Part shown: piece by piece, positions 33,201 to 44,500 of the stretch
How the letters are laid out: every line of letters starts with the position of its first letter
Position numbering within the stretch: the stretch's first letter is position 1
NCBI RefSeq assembly: GCF_029962835.1
Contig: NC_080589.1
Location: 18,249,586 to 18,313,585 of the forward strand
Source: Magnolia sinica
Taxonomy: Eukaryota > Streptophyta > Magnoliopsida > Magnoliales > Magnoliaceae
Length of the DNA: 64,000 bases
Direction: 5' to 3'
The notes under the pieces: generated by a model
What the model saw: the letters and a program-made list of their open reading frames with translations, nothing else
Told to the model about the DNA's origin: nothing
Database searches by the model: none
Position numbers and translations under genes: made by a program

Positions 33201-34766
33201 TTTTTATCTGAGTAATTTTTCATGATGATTGATCATTGAATTTACATTCAAATATGATTATGCGATGGTCTCAAATATCTCACATTATATGTGTATATGC
33301 TTTTGATTTTATGTGTGGCTTGTTTTACCAATTGTGGTTACTTAACGGTCTTTTTGGAAGCCCTTAAACTAGTGGTCATTCTGTCTAACAGATTAAATGG
33401 AATTTATTTGTGGTGGACTTATCATCTAAGGGATCGTTGCGCCTTTATGGCTTTCGGGGTCAATCCTGTTCACTGTATCCTGAAATGGACTATTTGCCAT
33501 ATGTAGCTTCGACTGACTAGGTGCCCTATGTGGCTTTAATTGTATGTTCGCCCAATTGTATGTTCGCCCTTTGTGGCTTGATGTAATATTTGCCCTGTGT
33601 GGCTTTAATGAACCATCTTTATATAACCTTGCGATGGTAAGTTTCACTTGTAAAACTATAATTGGCCACTAGTTGAGTTGGTTACCTTAGAACATCATAT
33701 TTGTTAGTCTCATGAGCCAGGGATGGTGGAATGAGACACTATGCATGAGCTGTCGGCTTATGCTGGGTGACAAACCCCCCATAGTGACATTTGAGTTTCC
33801 TTAAAATGATTGTTTAAAATTGGAACAATAATGGTTGGGCTAATCATGCATTTTCATGGCATGCGGACTTTACCGGGTGGTCGATGTAAACACAGGGATT
33901 TTCTTGGATCACTATAGGTTGTACTATAGAGTATTTTACCGGGTGGTCCTAAATTATTATTTCGTGCATTCGAACCACCATGGGTGTCCTTGTTGTATGG
34001 ACTTTTCTGGGTGCCTAGTCCTCCTTAGGGCGTACCTTTGAGTACTTTTCTGGGTGACTAGTCCACCTTGGGTGTCCTCGTTGTGTGGTCTTTTTTCGGG
34101 TGGCTAGTTCTCTTTGGGCATACCTTTGAGTACTTTTTTGGGTAGTTGGTTCTCCTTGAGTGACCTTTTTGCCAGCTGTATGTGCATCCCTAGGTCTATG
34201 AGCATATACATGCATTCATGTATTTAAACAAAATTATCTTTGTGGAATTTATCTGATGAATGCGTATCTGATGAACTTTATCTGATTTCTATGATAATCA
34301 TTGTAAAATATTTGTTATACACTGTTCCTGATAGCTATGCTTAATTATCATGATGATACGATAAATCTTGGGGGTTATACCTCACTAGGATAACCATTGA
34401 CGCTATCAACCTGTATTCAGGTTGCAGGAGATGTAGATGGTGTGCATACTGGTGTTTATGTGGAATAAGAGGAACCAGATGATCTTGCGACTCTCTATTC
34501 CTGATTTTAGTTCTATTTAATTTATATTGTCACGTTTTGTAAAAGTTAAGACATTGATTTGTATAAGCTTACGGGCAACCACAAGAATATTTGGCTATGT
34601 ATATTTGGACTCCCTCTTATACTTGATTTGCTCATATTCCACTAGTTTATTAACTTTGAGAAGGAAGAAAAAAATGTACGTGATATTTGAGCCACTGTTA
34701 AAGGTTAACGCTCGGGTTTTTGGAAAACAAGTAGTGTACTTGGGTTCTGGGAACCGGGTTGTTGCA
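30214..34766 (+). mobile_element. Solo LTR of a long-LTR Ty3/gypsy family (Del/Tekay-like), 4553 bp
   Basis: It starts TGTAACACCCCATAC and ends CCGGGTTGTTGCA. The perfect 5-bp duplication TGGAA flanks it at 30209-30213 and 34767-34771. It shares blocks with the LTRs at 41520-45964 and 49448-53023, for example ATGAGACACTATGCATGAGC and GCTGGGTGACAAACCCCCC near 33735-33785. No internal region is present, so it arose by recombination between the two LTRs of one insertion. Confidence 0.85.
33930..34185. repeat. Tandem repeat inside the solo LTR
   Basis: Four or so imperfect ~65-bp units with the phrases TTTTCTGGGTGACTAGTCC and CCTTGGGTGTCC / GGGCATACCTTTGAGTAC. Confidence 0.6.
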
Positions 34767-36887
34767 TGGAATCCCTTCCAATCATCACAATACTCCTTCA
34801 TGTGTTGCTAAGAATGTGGCGCTGTTTCCGGAGGGTGCCCTGAATCCAAAGGGAAATGGTAGTGGATATGACGAAGAATGGGTTGTGGTTATATTCCACA
34901 ATCCATCTTGGATAAATCTAAGGTGATTTTCCCTGTGATTTGATACAAATGACTATTATATTTAAATGAAATTTAGGATACATGGGTCATGTTTTTCATA
35001 AGGTCATAGTTGTTATATTATATGGATCGTGGTTGTTACGTTATATGAGTCGGGGATGTCAAAACATATAAAACAACACATATAAAGTAACAACCATGAT
35101 CCATATAACATAGTTCGTTGTTCTCGTGTTATATTGGTAGTTGTTATAATGTTATATGGGTCATGGTTACTATTCCTTTTTTCAGTGATCCACGGCCCAG
35201 TGTTAGATGACAACCACGCTGCAATGTGGATTAAAACCATGATTTTGTGTAAATTGAACCATGATCAGTACGGTTTCTGGTTCGGATTGGCTCGAAACCC
35301 AATTACAACATCTATGTCTTTGACATTCAATGGTCAAACTCTGATTCCGATGGGTTGCGCATGATTCTGAATGGTCACTGGTTCCCAATGGATTGGGTGG
35401 AGGAAGAGACATTAATGCGATTTCTTGAAAAGACTGACGGTTGTGGCTGTTGCGTTACAGGGGTCATTGTTGTTATGTTATACGGATCATGATTGTTATG
35501 TTATATGTGTTGGGAGTGTCATAACATAAAACCACGACACATATAAAGTAACAACCACGACCCATATAACATGACAACCACGACCATTATTACAATACAA
35601 TATGAATAATGGGTCGATTCAACGGGAACCCAATGAGCTGACAAACATTGCTGAGAAGGTCCATATAATATGGTTCATGGTTCTCGTGTTATATTGGTCG
35701 CTGTTAGAATGTTATATGGGTCGTGTTTGCCATATCTTTTTCCAACAGTCCACGATCCAACGTTAGATGACAACCACGATCAAGTGTGCATGTGAACTAT
35801 GATCCAACGTGTAGATAACGATGACAAATTCTTGGTCATATCCACGACCCGTCCCTTTAGATTAAGTGTGATCCTCTGGAAACATCGCTACATTTTACCT
35901 TATCAGGAGAGGACATTAAAACTCGCTATTACCCCATAATTCATTAGGCATCGAGCGCGATCCTTTGGAATCCACACAACATTTAGATTCAGCGCGACCC
36001 TTCGGCTCGACTCCTTGATCATTGAATGACCACCCTATATGAGCGGTACTTCTTCCACGACCCATGTAACGTAATAACCTGATAGACATGACATAACAAA
36101 CATCAAATTTAGGTTATGGTTGTGCAGTTATATGGGTCCTGGTTGTAATGGACAACGACCCATGAAAGTTAGGTTATGGTATATGTAGATTTTGAAAATT
36201 CCGTGTATATATGTGTCGTAGTTATTAACAGGTGGAGACAGGGTGGATAAAAGTGAATATTCCCAAGCAAGGACTTTTTGGGGCCACAACAAGATAGCCG
36301 ATCAGTGGATGAATCGGTACAAATGGTTTGGTAGAAAAGGAAGATAACACGTTAAAACCCACAACCACGATAAAAAAAACATGACAACCATGATCCATAT
36401 AACATGGTAACTACAAACCATATAGTATTACAATCACGACCCATATAACATGAAAACCGTGACCCTTACAAAATTGTAACCACGACCTATTTAACACAGT
36501 AACTGCCAGAAGAGAAGCTAAGTGATGTGCAAGATTCTGCAAGTTTCTTCCACTTAATTTTGCAAATGGGGATATTATCATACTCTATTCCTTCCACTTC
36601 GGATTCAGTGCGACCTTTTGGAATCGGCGCCACATATAGCATGCACGCTACGACCTACTCGATGTTTAGGGCACCATGATAAAATTTATCATGCGACGTC
36701 ATGCGGCGCGCTGATTTTAAAGGGTAGCGCTGCTGGGATAGAGAAGCTAAGTAGAAGAAAAGGTAAGTAGTCTTATGTCATTGCAGAGAACTATTCTTCA
36801 AAAATGTTTTTCTGCTGGCTGAGTGCCTGTTGAAATTGTCAGTTGCCGAAGTTCAAAAATTGTCTTCGGAACTTTTTGTGAAGTCTG

Positions 36888-36992
36888 TCAAGCTTCTGGA
36901 AGATCGTCAACATCCCTAAGGAAAGAGAAGGGATCACTAATAAAGGAATAACGCAAGAGGGATTCGATGACTTCTTCGAATATCTCCTCTAT
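36888..36992 (-). pseudogene. Inverted copy of the short repeated frame, start codon lost
   Basis: On the minus strand TTCATTCAAAATAATAGAGG aligns with TTCATTCAAAATAATGGAGG of the plus copy, so the initiating ATG is ATA here. The frame runs to TGA at 36890-36888. See the plus copy for the shared residues. Confidence 0.4.
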
Positions 36993-37795
36993 TATTTTGA
37001 ATGAAAGAGCAAAGAAATCCATGGATGCGTAAGGTGATGCAATAAATAAGGATTCTGGTTCGGATTGTCTTGTGGAAGGAAGCCCAAGTATTTATAGGTT
37101 GGTCATTCAATGGTCAAGGCGCTGATTCCAAAGGGTCCCGCTGATTTTGAACGATCGCGCAGATTCCGAAGGGTCGTGCTGTGTTCCCAACGGATTGAGT
37201 GGAGGAAACGACATTAATACGATTTCCTGAAATGACTGGGGCTGCTGTAGCTAGTTATATGGATCATGGTTGTTACATTATATGGGTTGGTCATGTCATA
37301 ACATAAAACCACGACACATATAAAGTAACAACCACGACCCATATAACATGGTTCATGGTTCTTGTGTTATATTGGTCGTGGTTAGAATGTTATATGGGTC
37401 GTCGTTGCCATTCCTTTTTTCAACAATCCATGACCCAACGTTGGATGACAACCACGATCCAACGTGGATAAAAAACACGATCCAGTGTGCATGTGAAACA
37501 TGATCCAATGTGGAAGATTACTACGACCAATTATTGGTCATTTGACAACAACGCGGCCCTTTGGAATCGGTGCCTTGACTATTGAATGACTCGCTACTTC
37601 CCCATAATCCCCTGGGCACCGAGCGCAATCCTTCAAAATCCGCACAACAATTCAGAATCAGCGCGACCGTTCGAAATCAGTGCCTTGACCATTGAATGAC
37701 TAGCTACTTCCCCACGATCCGTTGGACACCGAGCGCGATCCTTCAGAATCCGCGTGACCGTTCAGAATTATCACGACCCTTTGAAATCGGCACCT

Positions 37796-37840
37796 TGACC
37801 ATTGAATGACCACCCTATAAAAGCGTTACTTCTTCCACAA
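37796..37840 (+). promoter_or_regulatory. TATA-like promoter of module M (plus copy)
   Basis: TTGACCATTGAATGACC is followed by CACCCTATAAAAGCG, a good TATA box with a TTGACC (W-box-like) motif about 20 bp upstream. The counterpart facing the other way at about 37115-37090 (minus) has GACCAACCTATAAATAC. The two older copies have decayed TATA sequences. Confidence 0.5.
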
Positions 37841-37907
37841 ACTAATCCGAACCTTGTTGCAACACCTTTCGCATTAATGTATTCTCTTTGTTCTTTCATT
37901 CAAAATA

Positions 37908-38006
37908 ATGGAGGAGAGACTCGAAGAAACCATCAATTCTCCATCGCCTCCTTCCTTTAATGGTGATTTCGTCTCTTTCCTCAGGGATTTGACGATTTTC
38001 CTATAG
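37908..38006 (+). CDS. Short repeated frame (32 aa) of module M
   Basis: ATG at 37908, about 90 bp downstream of the TATA-like box, opens a 32-codon frame beginning MEERLEETINSPSPP and ending FVSFLRDLTIFL, then TAG. The diverged minus-strand copy at 36992-36888 has ATA in place of ATG but keeps an open frame of 34 codons (IEEIFEEVIE, then FSFLRDVDDL). Two copies sharing a frame and the SFLRD block suggest descent from one translated sequence. I do not recognise it, and both copies could be remnants of a longer gene's first exon. Confidence 0.3.
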   Translation: MEERLEETINSPSPPSFNGDFVSFLRDLTIFL

Positions 38007-39560
38007 CTCAACTGCCTCCACACAGGAAGTTCTGAATATGATCTTCGCAGCTCTTTCGACCCTTAGTAATTAACGCACCACATGATAATAACTACTTCCC
38101 ATACAACATGACAACCACGACTGCTATAACATGATAATCAGGACCATAATCACAACATAATATGAAGTACAGTCTCTTCAACGGGATCTAATGAGTTGAA
38201 AAACACTGGCGAGAATTCTTGTTTAAGCCTGACCTTCTCAACAGAGTTTTAGATCAGGCTAAAACAAGACATTCTGGACAAAGTTTTTCCGTTAGTTGGG
38301 TACCCGTTGAAGAGATCTGCTCTTCGTATTGTTAATGTGAATATGGTCGTGGTTGTCATGTTAAATCTGTCGTGGTTGTTATCTTGGAAAGGAAGTAGTC
38401 TGATGATTCATTTACCATGGTTGTCATGTTAAATGGGTCGTGGCTTGCATGTTTCGTGTGGCGTTTATTCCGAAGGGTTGTGGTGAATCCGAAGGGAAGG
38501 GTCGTGTTGAATCCAAAAGGGAATGTCGTAGTTATTAATAGTGATGACAAGAGTGAGGAGGATGATAATATCCCCATTTGTAAGCTTAAGTGGAAGAGTC
38601 TTGTGCATCACTGAGCTCCTCTTCTGGTAGTAACTATTTTATATGGATTGTAGTTGTCATGGATTGTTATTTTAATACTATACTGGTCATGATTTTCATG
38701 TTATATTGGTCATTTTTTGTAATTTTACATGGCAGTATACACCAATAATGTTATGAAATTATATGGATCATGATTGTCAGCCAATACCGGTTGTGGTTTG
38801 AATGGCAGAAGGGTCGTGAAGATGACATGGGTCATGGTTGTCTGCTTATTTCATGTGGTGTGACCAGCCTATATGGGTCATGGTTGATGTGTTATATTGG
38901 TCGTGCTTGTCATGTTATGTGGATCGAGTTTGTTACTCTACATGGGTCGTCGCTATCTGCTGATTTCATGAAGTGTGTTACACCTTATATGCTAGTCACA
39001 CCATAGGAAATCTACTGACAACCAAGGAAATATAACGTAATAACCACGACCCACATAACATGACAACAACAACCATATAACACTAGAAAATGACCCATAT
39101 AACGTAACAAATACGACCCATATAAATGGGTCATAGTTCTCGTCTTATATGCGTCGTGGTTGCCATTCCTCTTTCCTCTGATCCACGATCCAGCGACCCA
39201 TGCCAACCACGATCTAACTATCCATTATGCATTACATCACCACCCAATGTTCGTCACATCCATGAACATTTGAGTTTGTCATATTGGCATGGGTCGTGGT
39301 TCTAATGCTACATGGGTCGTGGCTGTCATGATATATGGATTGTGCTGGCATCCACGTTCAACCACCCATATACAACAATGATCTATTGTGGATGTCAACC
39401 AACGTGGCTGACAAGCACGATCCAATGTGCATCTGAGGCACGATCATAGAACGGGGTCGTTGTTGTCATACACTTGGTGATGGTTTCCAACCACGATCCA
39501 TTATGGATGTTAATCACGATACATTGGTCGTCATATCCACGACCCATCTCATTGAATAAA

Positions 39561-39808
39561 CCATTATGGAAAATATTTACAAGAAACATCAAATACACCA
39601 ATCCATTCAGCATTTAATTATTAATCAATATTTAACTCTCTTCGGTGGTCTACACATCATCTCTTCTTGTTTTTTTGGGTAAGCAACCCCATCTTCTGAC
39701 CTCGCGAACTGCAGACAGTTGTATGCAATTGTCTTTTGAAATTTAGGAATATCCTTTAAAAGGAAAAGAACAAACTAATATTAAATCAAAGGACTGAGCA
39801 ATCAAGAT
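39561..39808. other. Unannotated sequence
   Basis: AT-rich boundary between the repeat array and the Ulp1 pseudogene. No motif is recognised. Confidence 0.35.
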
Positions 39809-41040
39809 TTACTGTAGACGAATATATATAAATATATATATATATACACCGACCTTCGTGAAGTCAATTATGCGCACGCTACTCAAGAAGTCTATATATT
39901 TAAGCATAAATACGCCACAATCATCCGAGTTATCTTGCCCAGGTCTGTCACTAATTGTCTTCAAACTCCATGGCTTTTTCCAGTTCTTAGATCCATTATC
40001 AAGAATATGGAATAGCCATCTCAGTCCGTCCATTATCTACGCGACAATCAACTCATTTTGAGAAATCAACTTAGTACTCAGGTTGTCGTACAAAGTGACA
40101 TCTCTCTTCTTCACATTAACAACAGCCAAGAACCAGTGCTAGCCCCTCGCGTTGAGTGGGATGTATAACTGTCAAGCACAAGAAATATGACAATAGTTAA
40201 AAGACTTGCCTTTTCAAAATGAATAATATCATTTAAGTTCATGTAAATGTGCAAGTAAATAAGCTCTTACCACTTCATACTTCTATAGAGGCTTCGATCT
40301 ACTTCGACCGTCGACCATTTCTATAAGAATTTCATTCAAGCTGTCATTCTTGATGATGGTCTATCGATCCTTATGGTTGCTAACTCCATAAGTTTGCAAT
40401 TTGTTAAGTTAAGGGAAAGGGTCAGAAACATAAATAATTATTGATGTTTTAGAGATAACTATGGTCCTCAAATTCACATTATCGTAAATAGCGACGTGAT
40501 AAATGCGTAGTCCTGTCTACCTCGTGGTCGATTTTCCTGACGTAGTGATAGGTAGCGTAGGTATATATCGATGGCCTACACAATGAGGAAGTTGTGTGAT
40601 ATAATTTTCATAAATTGATATTAAATAAGGAAAGACAATATTTAGAAACTTACCTCAGAGTCGACCAATGATTTTAGGTCATAGATGCTCTTCAGCCAAA
40701 CAGGTGAATCTAATGATACTCTGACAACTCTCAACTCGTTGTCTTCGGCTTCAGTTAGAGCTCAGTGCAAATCCACATACCCCTGATGACTCTCCTTTAC
40801 AGGTAGAGCTCGGTGGGGTTCCGCTGCAACGCGGTGTGGTCTCCCTTCCTCACTCACTTGCGAAGTACTGATGTTGATTGGTAATAAAATGACATATTAT
40901 CTATACAATTCACACATAATGTCCATTAAAAACCATGATCCAAATGCAATTTCACGTACAATTTTCTTATTAGCTTCATCCTTTAGTAGAGTCATATCCT
41001 GGCTCAACGTAGCATGAAGCTCCTTTAGCTGCGAAATTTT
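39809..41040 (-). pseudogene. Ulp1-type (C48) cysteine protease, transposon-associated, broken
   Basis: On the minus strand the C-terminal exon (about 40168-39850) keeps the catalytic pattern of C48 SUMO-protease-like domains: HWFLAVVNVKKRDVTLYDNL with His and Asp, then GQDNSDDCGVFMLKYIDFL with Gln and the nucleophile Cys. Two in-frame stops interrupt it, one directly before the His and one before IMDGLRW. Upstream exon-like blocks lie at about 40770-40655 (SLDSPVWLKSIYDLKSLVD, ending at a GTAAG donor), 40400-40275 (NDSLNEILIEMVDG) and 41040-40897 (SQLKELHATLSQD, then IVREIAFGSW). Such Ulp1 genes are typical of plant MULE and CACTA transposons. The 5' part is cut off at 41041, where an LTR begins. 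Confidence 0.75.
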
Positions 41041-41519
41041 TGTCACGCCCCAAACTCGAAAACCTGGCTCATAAAATTTTTGATCACTGAATCCGGCGCC
41101 GACAGCCTCCGTAATATCCCATTCTTGGCTCCTGGCACCCATTTGTTAGGTTCCAATCTTGAGATCCTATAAGGAGGATTTTCAACGTCAGTTTGATTCA
41201 TAATAAGCATAACCAAAGGCATAACCCACAAACAATAACCAAAAACTCCATCACTTTTTCACTATGATAAAAAAACTTATAGGCACAATGCGTATAAAGG
41301 AAAATACAATAATAATAGACAAAAGCTCTAAGATAATCTGTTATGCGCTCCTACCTCAGCGCTACTGCGATCCAACGTCACTTTCACACAACGGTCGTGC
41401 ATAAGCTTACAGAAAGCTTAAAGGATGGTGAAAGTGTGTGCGCAATGTAGTAATACAATTATGCAATATCAGAGTAATACGGAATATGCTGGTGAACACA
41501 TGAATACTATTGGCCGTAC
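41041..41519 (-). repeat. Distal end of the 3' LTR of element E
   Basis: The plus-strand start TGTCACGCCCC is the complement of the LTR end GGGGCGTGACA. The sequence runs to the CGTAC at 41515-41519, where the second element is inserted, and continues naturally with CCAAGGCCATGCG at 53028 on the far side. Confidence 0.8.
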
Positions 41520-44500
41520 TGTAACACCCCGTACCTTTGGTACACGGGTGTTACCCCTAATGGACCCCAGTTGTAGGAATTAAGGACGATTAAACAAGAC
41601 AACTTGAACTTTACACGTGTAGGTCGAGACTCTTGTTCAACGATAAAGCCAACCACCACGACCCAGAGGAGTCAAGTCGAACCCAACACTAGCTTGGAAG
41701 GTAAAACTCAGCAAATCCTTAGATTAAAGCAAGTTATGAACAAATTAACTAAGTTACATTGACACCATGCATCCACTAACAACCTTAGAAGAATAAATTA
41801 TGGCCAACCAGGCACTTGGAACCCCTCGACTCCCTATTCCACCATTAAAACAAAACCTCATGCCCATCTGACCATTGGATCACGACATATGGGCAAAATA
41901 AGGCCCTGAATGGCATGTATGGCCCACCTGGGCCTCAACCCCGCCCCAAACTGGGCCGGGACCCTTATGTCTGGTCCCCAAGACAGTTGAATCGGGTAGA
42001 TCAAGCACCAGAGTCATGGTGGGCCCCCAAAGCTAGGTGCACGTACACCCCAAATGCTAGTGCACGATGTGCACTAGACGACCACTTTTGGTTAAACAAT
42101 GTTTGACTGAACCAAAATACAAAATTCCTCAAAGCCGTTCCCACCAACACACTGTTTAAAAATGTTAGCCTTTGAGCTTCAAAGTGGGCCACCATAGCCA
42201 TTTTTCGGATGATTCCAAGCTGTCCATTTTGTCGGTGGGGTCCACCCCAATAAAACCGTATAAGGATGGGGGCCCCCGAAACAAACGAAGGAAATCGCTA
42301 TTAGTCGTCCGTTGTTATCATGGACAACTGGATCCGTAGAGGGCGATTGAACTGCTGGCATAAAAGGGAGAGCTGCATCGTTTTACCTAGAGGGTTATCG
42401 CCGTACACATGCCAGCCAGGGAGGGTTCTCTCTCTCAAACCAAAAACAACCAAACAATGAGGAATTACAAGCCATACTTTTGGTTTCGGGAAAACAGAGA
42501 CTGGCACCGATGGCCGTTGCTTGGGGATTTGCATAACCAATCTCAGCCACTAGACCTCTAACTCCCTTGCCTATAAAAGGAGCATTGCTGCCCTTCACCT
42601 CCCTCACAGATAGAAAGGAAAGGTGGAAAGAAGAGAGGGGAGAAACAAAGGAAAAGAAAATAGAGAGAAACAGAGAGAAGGAGGAGTGAAACAGAGGGCG
42701 TTTGGTGAGCTCGGTGCACACTGCCCCAACTCAATCCGTGAAAACCAAACCATGTCGAGTCAGTGTGGGACCATAACATCACCACCTGAGGGAGAGAAAG
42801 ATAAGGGAAGAAAAGAAAGAGAGTGAAAGGAAGGTGGGTGTGTGCGTGCCAGTCCAAGCTTGGGTCGGACCTGACTGAAGTAGGTAGAACCCTTCCCTCC
42901 ACCCTTTTTGGAACTCTAAAATGAGCTCAAAACAAAGCCCCATCACGCCTTGCCCATGCCACGAATAACCCTTTAAAATGGGCTCTGTTTGTGGCTAAAA
43001 ACATAAACTGATAACAACTGTTTTCCATCATGAAACCAGGTTGAAAACACGACCTGTGAGCAGCTTTGTATTCAGTTAAAAATGGTTGGGAATCAGTCGG
43101 TTAGCTTAAAAATGGACGAGATTTGTAAACGTAAGATCAGTTGAAAGTCAGCTTGATACTAGCTGCAAATTGCAGCATGGGGACGGCTGAGATTTCATCT
43201 TAATGACAGCAGAAAAAGGTCCCCTGGCTGGACCGTTAATAGGTCTGGAAACAGGAGAAATCCTGGCCATCCCTGGGGCTGAAAGTGGGACAGGAAATGT
43301 CCCTGTAAGAGCTTTAATTTGGGACTAGAATCAGCCTTACCAACGATCTATACAAAAGGCTGTCTCTAGCTTGAGAAATGGCTGAAAAACGGCCTTAAAA
43401 AGCCCTAAGCAAAGGGTCATGGGCTGTGCTGGGCCTCACTACAAAGATGAGGAAACCAGGCAGGCTGCACATTGGTGGGCTGTCCAAAATGGGCAGCGGG
43501 CCTTGGACGTGCACCCTACAAATAAAATAATATTTTATTTATATAATGTAATACATATATACATGTACTACTAGTGGGCCGCGCCATCGAGCCACGGTGG
43601 GCTGCACCAAGTTCAGACCGTCCATCATGGACGTTGCTTCCAGGCCATCTACCAATGGACGTCCAATGCTGGACAGTTTGCTCTACATGTAACAAAAAAA
43701 GTAAATATATAATAATATAATAGTGAGATGGTATATATACATAAAATACTATATATGCTGTGGTGGGCCCCACGTGGGACCCGCCTGTTGTGATTTACTG
43801 GAGTGCCCCTCCAGTACATATAAAGTATAAATAAAATAATATATGAGGGTCCCACGTATTGTGCTATATCCAGCAAGTGGGACCACCATGGTGTGTGTTT
43901 TCTTCACACCGTCCAACTAAGAATGGTGTGGCCCGCTACGGCACGTGTATGTCCATGCCATCCATCCAAACTAAGTCAGGTTCAAATCTTTGGTGGGCCA
44001 CCTCTGTGGACCCCACCTCAATGTATGTGATTTATCCAAACCATCCATCCAGTGGGCGAGCTCGTCCTAGGGGCCTGAAAGAGAATAAGGCAGATCTAGT
44101 GATCAAGTGGACCATAACAGGGATTGAACATCCAGCTCTAAAAACTTTTGGGTCACAGAAGTTTTGAGTCAATATGTTATTTATTTTTCTCTCGGTTCAG
44201 GTCTACGTGACACTATGGACAGGTTATATGGAAATAAATGTGGTGTTAGGCCTGGCCATGATACACGTACGTCGTACACGCTGTCCAGCAGTTGAACAAA
44301 TGCTGACGGCACTGGAAAATGTTTGGATGGTGCTAATCATCATTAGTGAGCCACGTACCCCATAAAATGATGGTGTACAAGTGACACACATGTTACACTT
44401 ACAACTATCAAAATGATTTTTGACGTAACCCAAGCCCTCACTTGGACCCATCCATGGAGCCACCTTGATTGGATAAAAATATGGTGGGCCCGTTCCCTCT

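Larger units (their letters stand above)
29068..34815 (+). repeat. Athila-type LTR (plus strand), split by a solo LTR
   Basis: It starts TGTTGAGTGTCAAATATTGC, nearly identical to the start of the minus-strand Athila LTR at 23747. A TATA box (CTATAAATA at 29798-29806) is the likely LTR promoter. The LTR is interrupted at 30213 by a 4.55-kb insertion and resumes at 34767. Just beyond its end, TGGCGCTGTTTCCGGAGGG (from 34817) resembles the Athila Asp-tRNA primer-binding site. Without the insertion the LTR is about 1.2 kb. No gag follows, so the element is truncated after the primer site. Confidence 0.7.
34990..39560. repeat. Array of direct and inverted ACAACCACGACCCATATAACA modules
   Basis: A 21-bp core, ACAACCACGACCCATATAAC plus A, and its reverse complement recur more than 30 times. 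Larger units are also repeated. Unit U (CATAACATAAAACCACGAC, then GTTAGAATGTTATATGGGTC) occurs at about 35000-35250, 35455-35860, 37250-37560 and, partly, 39010-39200. Module M (CATTGAATGACCA with a TATA-like sequence) lies on both sides of U, pointing outward: minus at about 35260-35450 and 36560-37240, plus at about 35850-36060 and 37540-38010. I know no family with this layout. It borders a Ulp1 pseudogene, so it could be terminal sequence of a MULE or CACTA-type element (inference). Confidence 0.75.

Noticed and set aside
34817..38120. gag-pol of the plus-strand Athila element after its LTR and primer site
   Set aside because: No capsid, protease or polymerase motif in any frame. The sequence switches to the unusual repeat array instead.
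42558..42902. Open frames on both strands repeated at 49445-49928
   Set aside because: They recur because both lie in the two LTRs of one element. They contain the TATA and leader region and show no protein motif.
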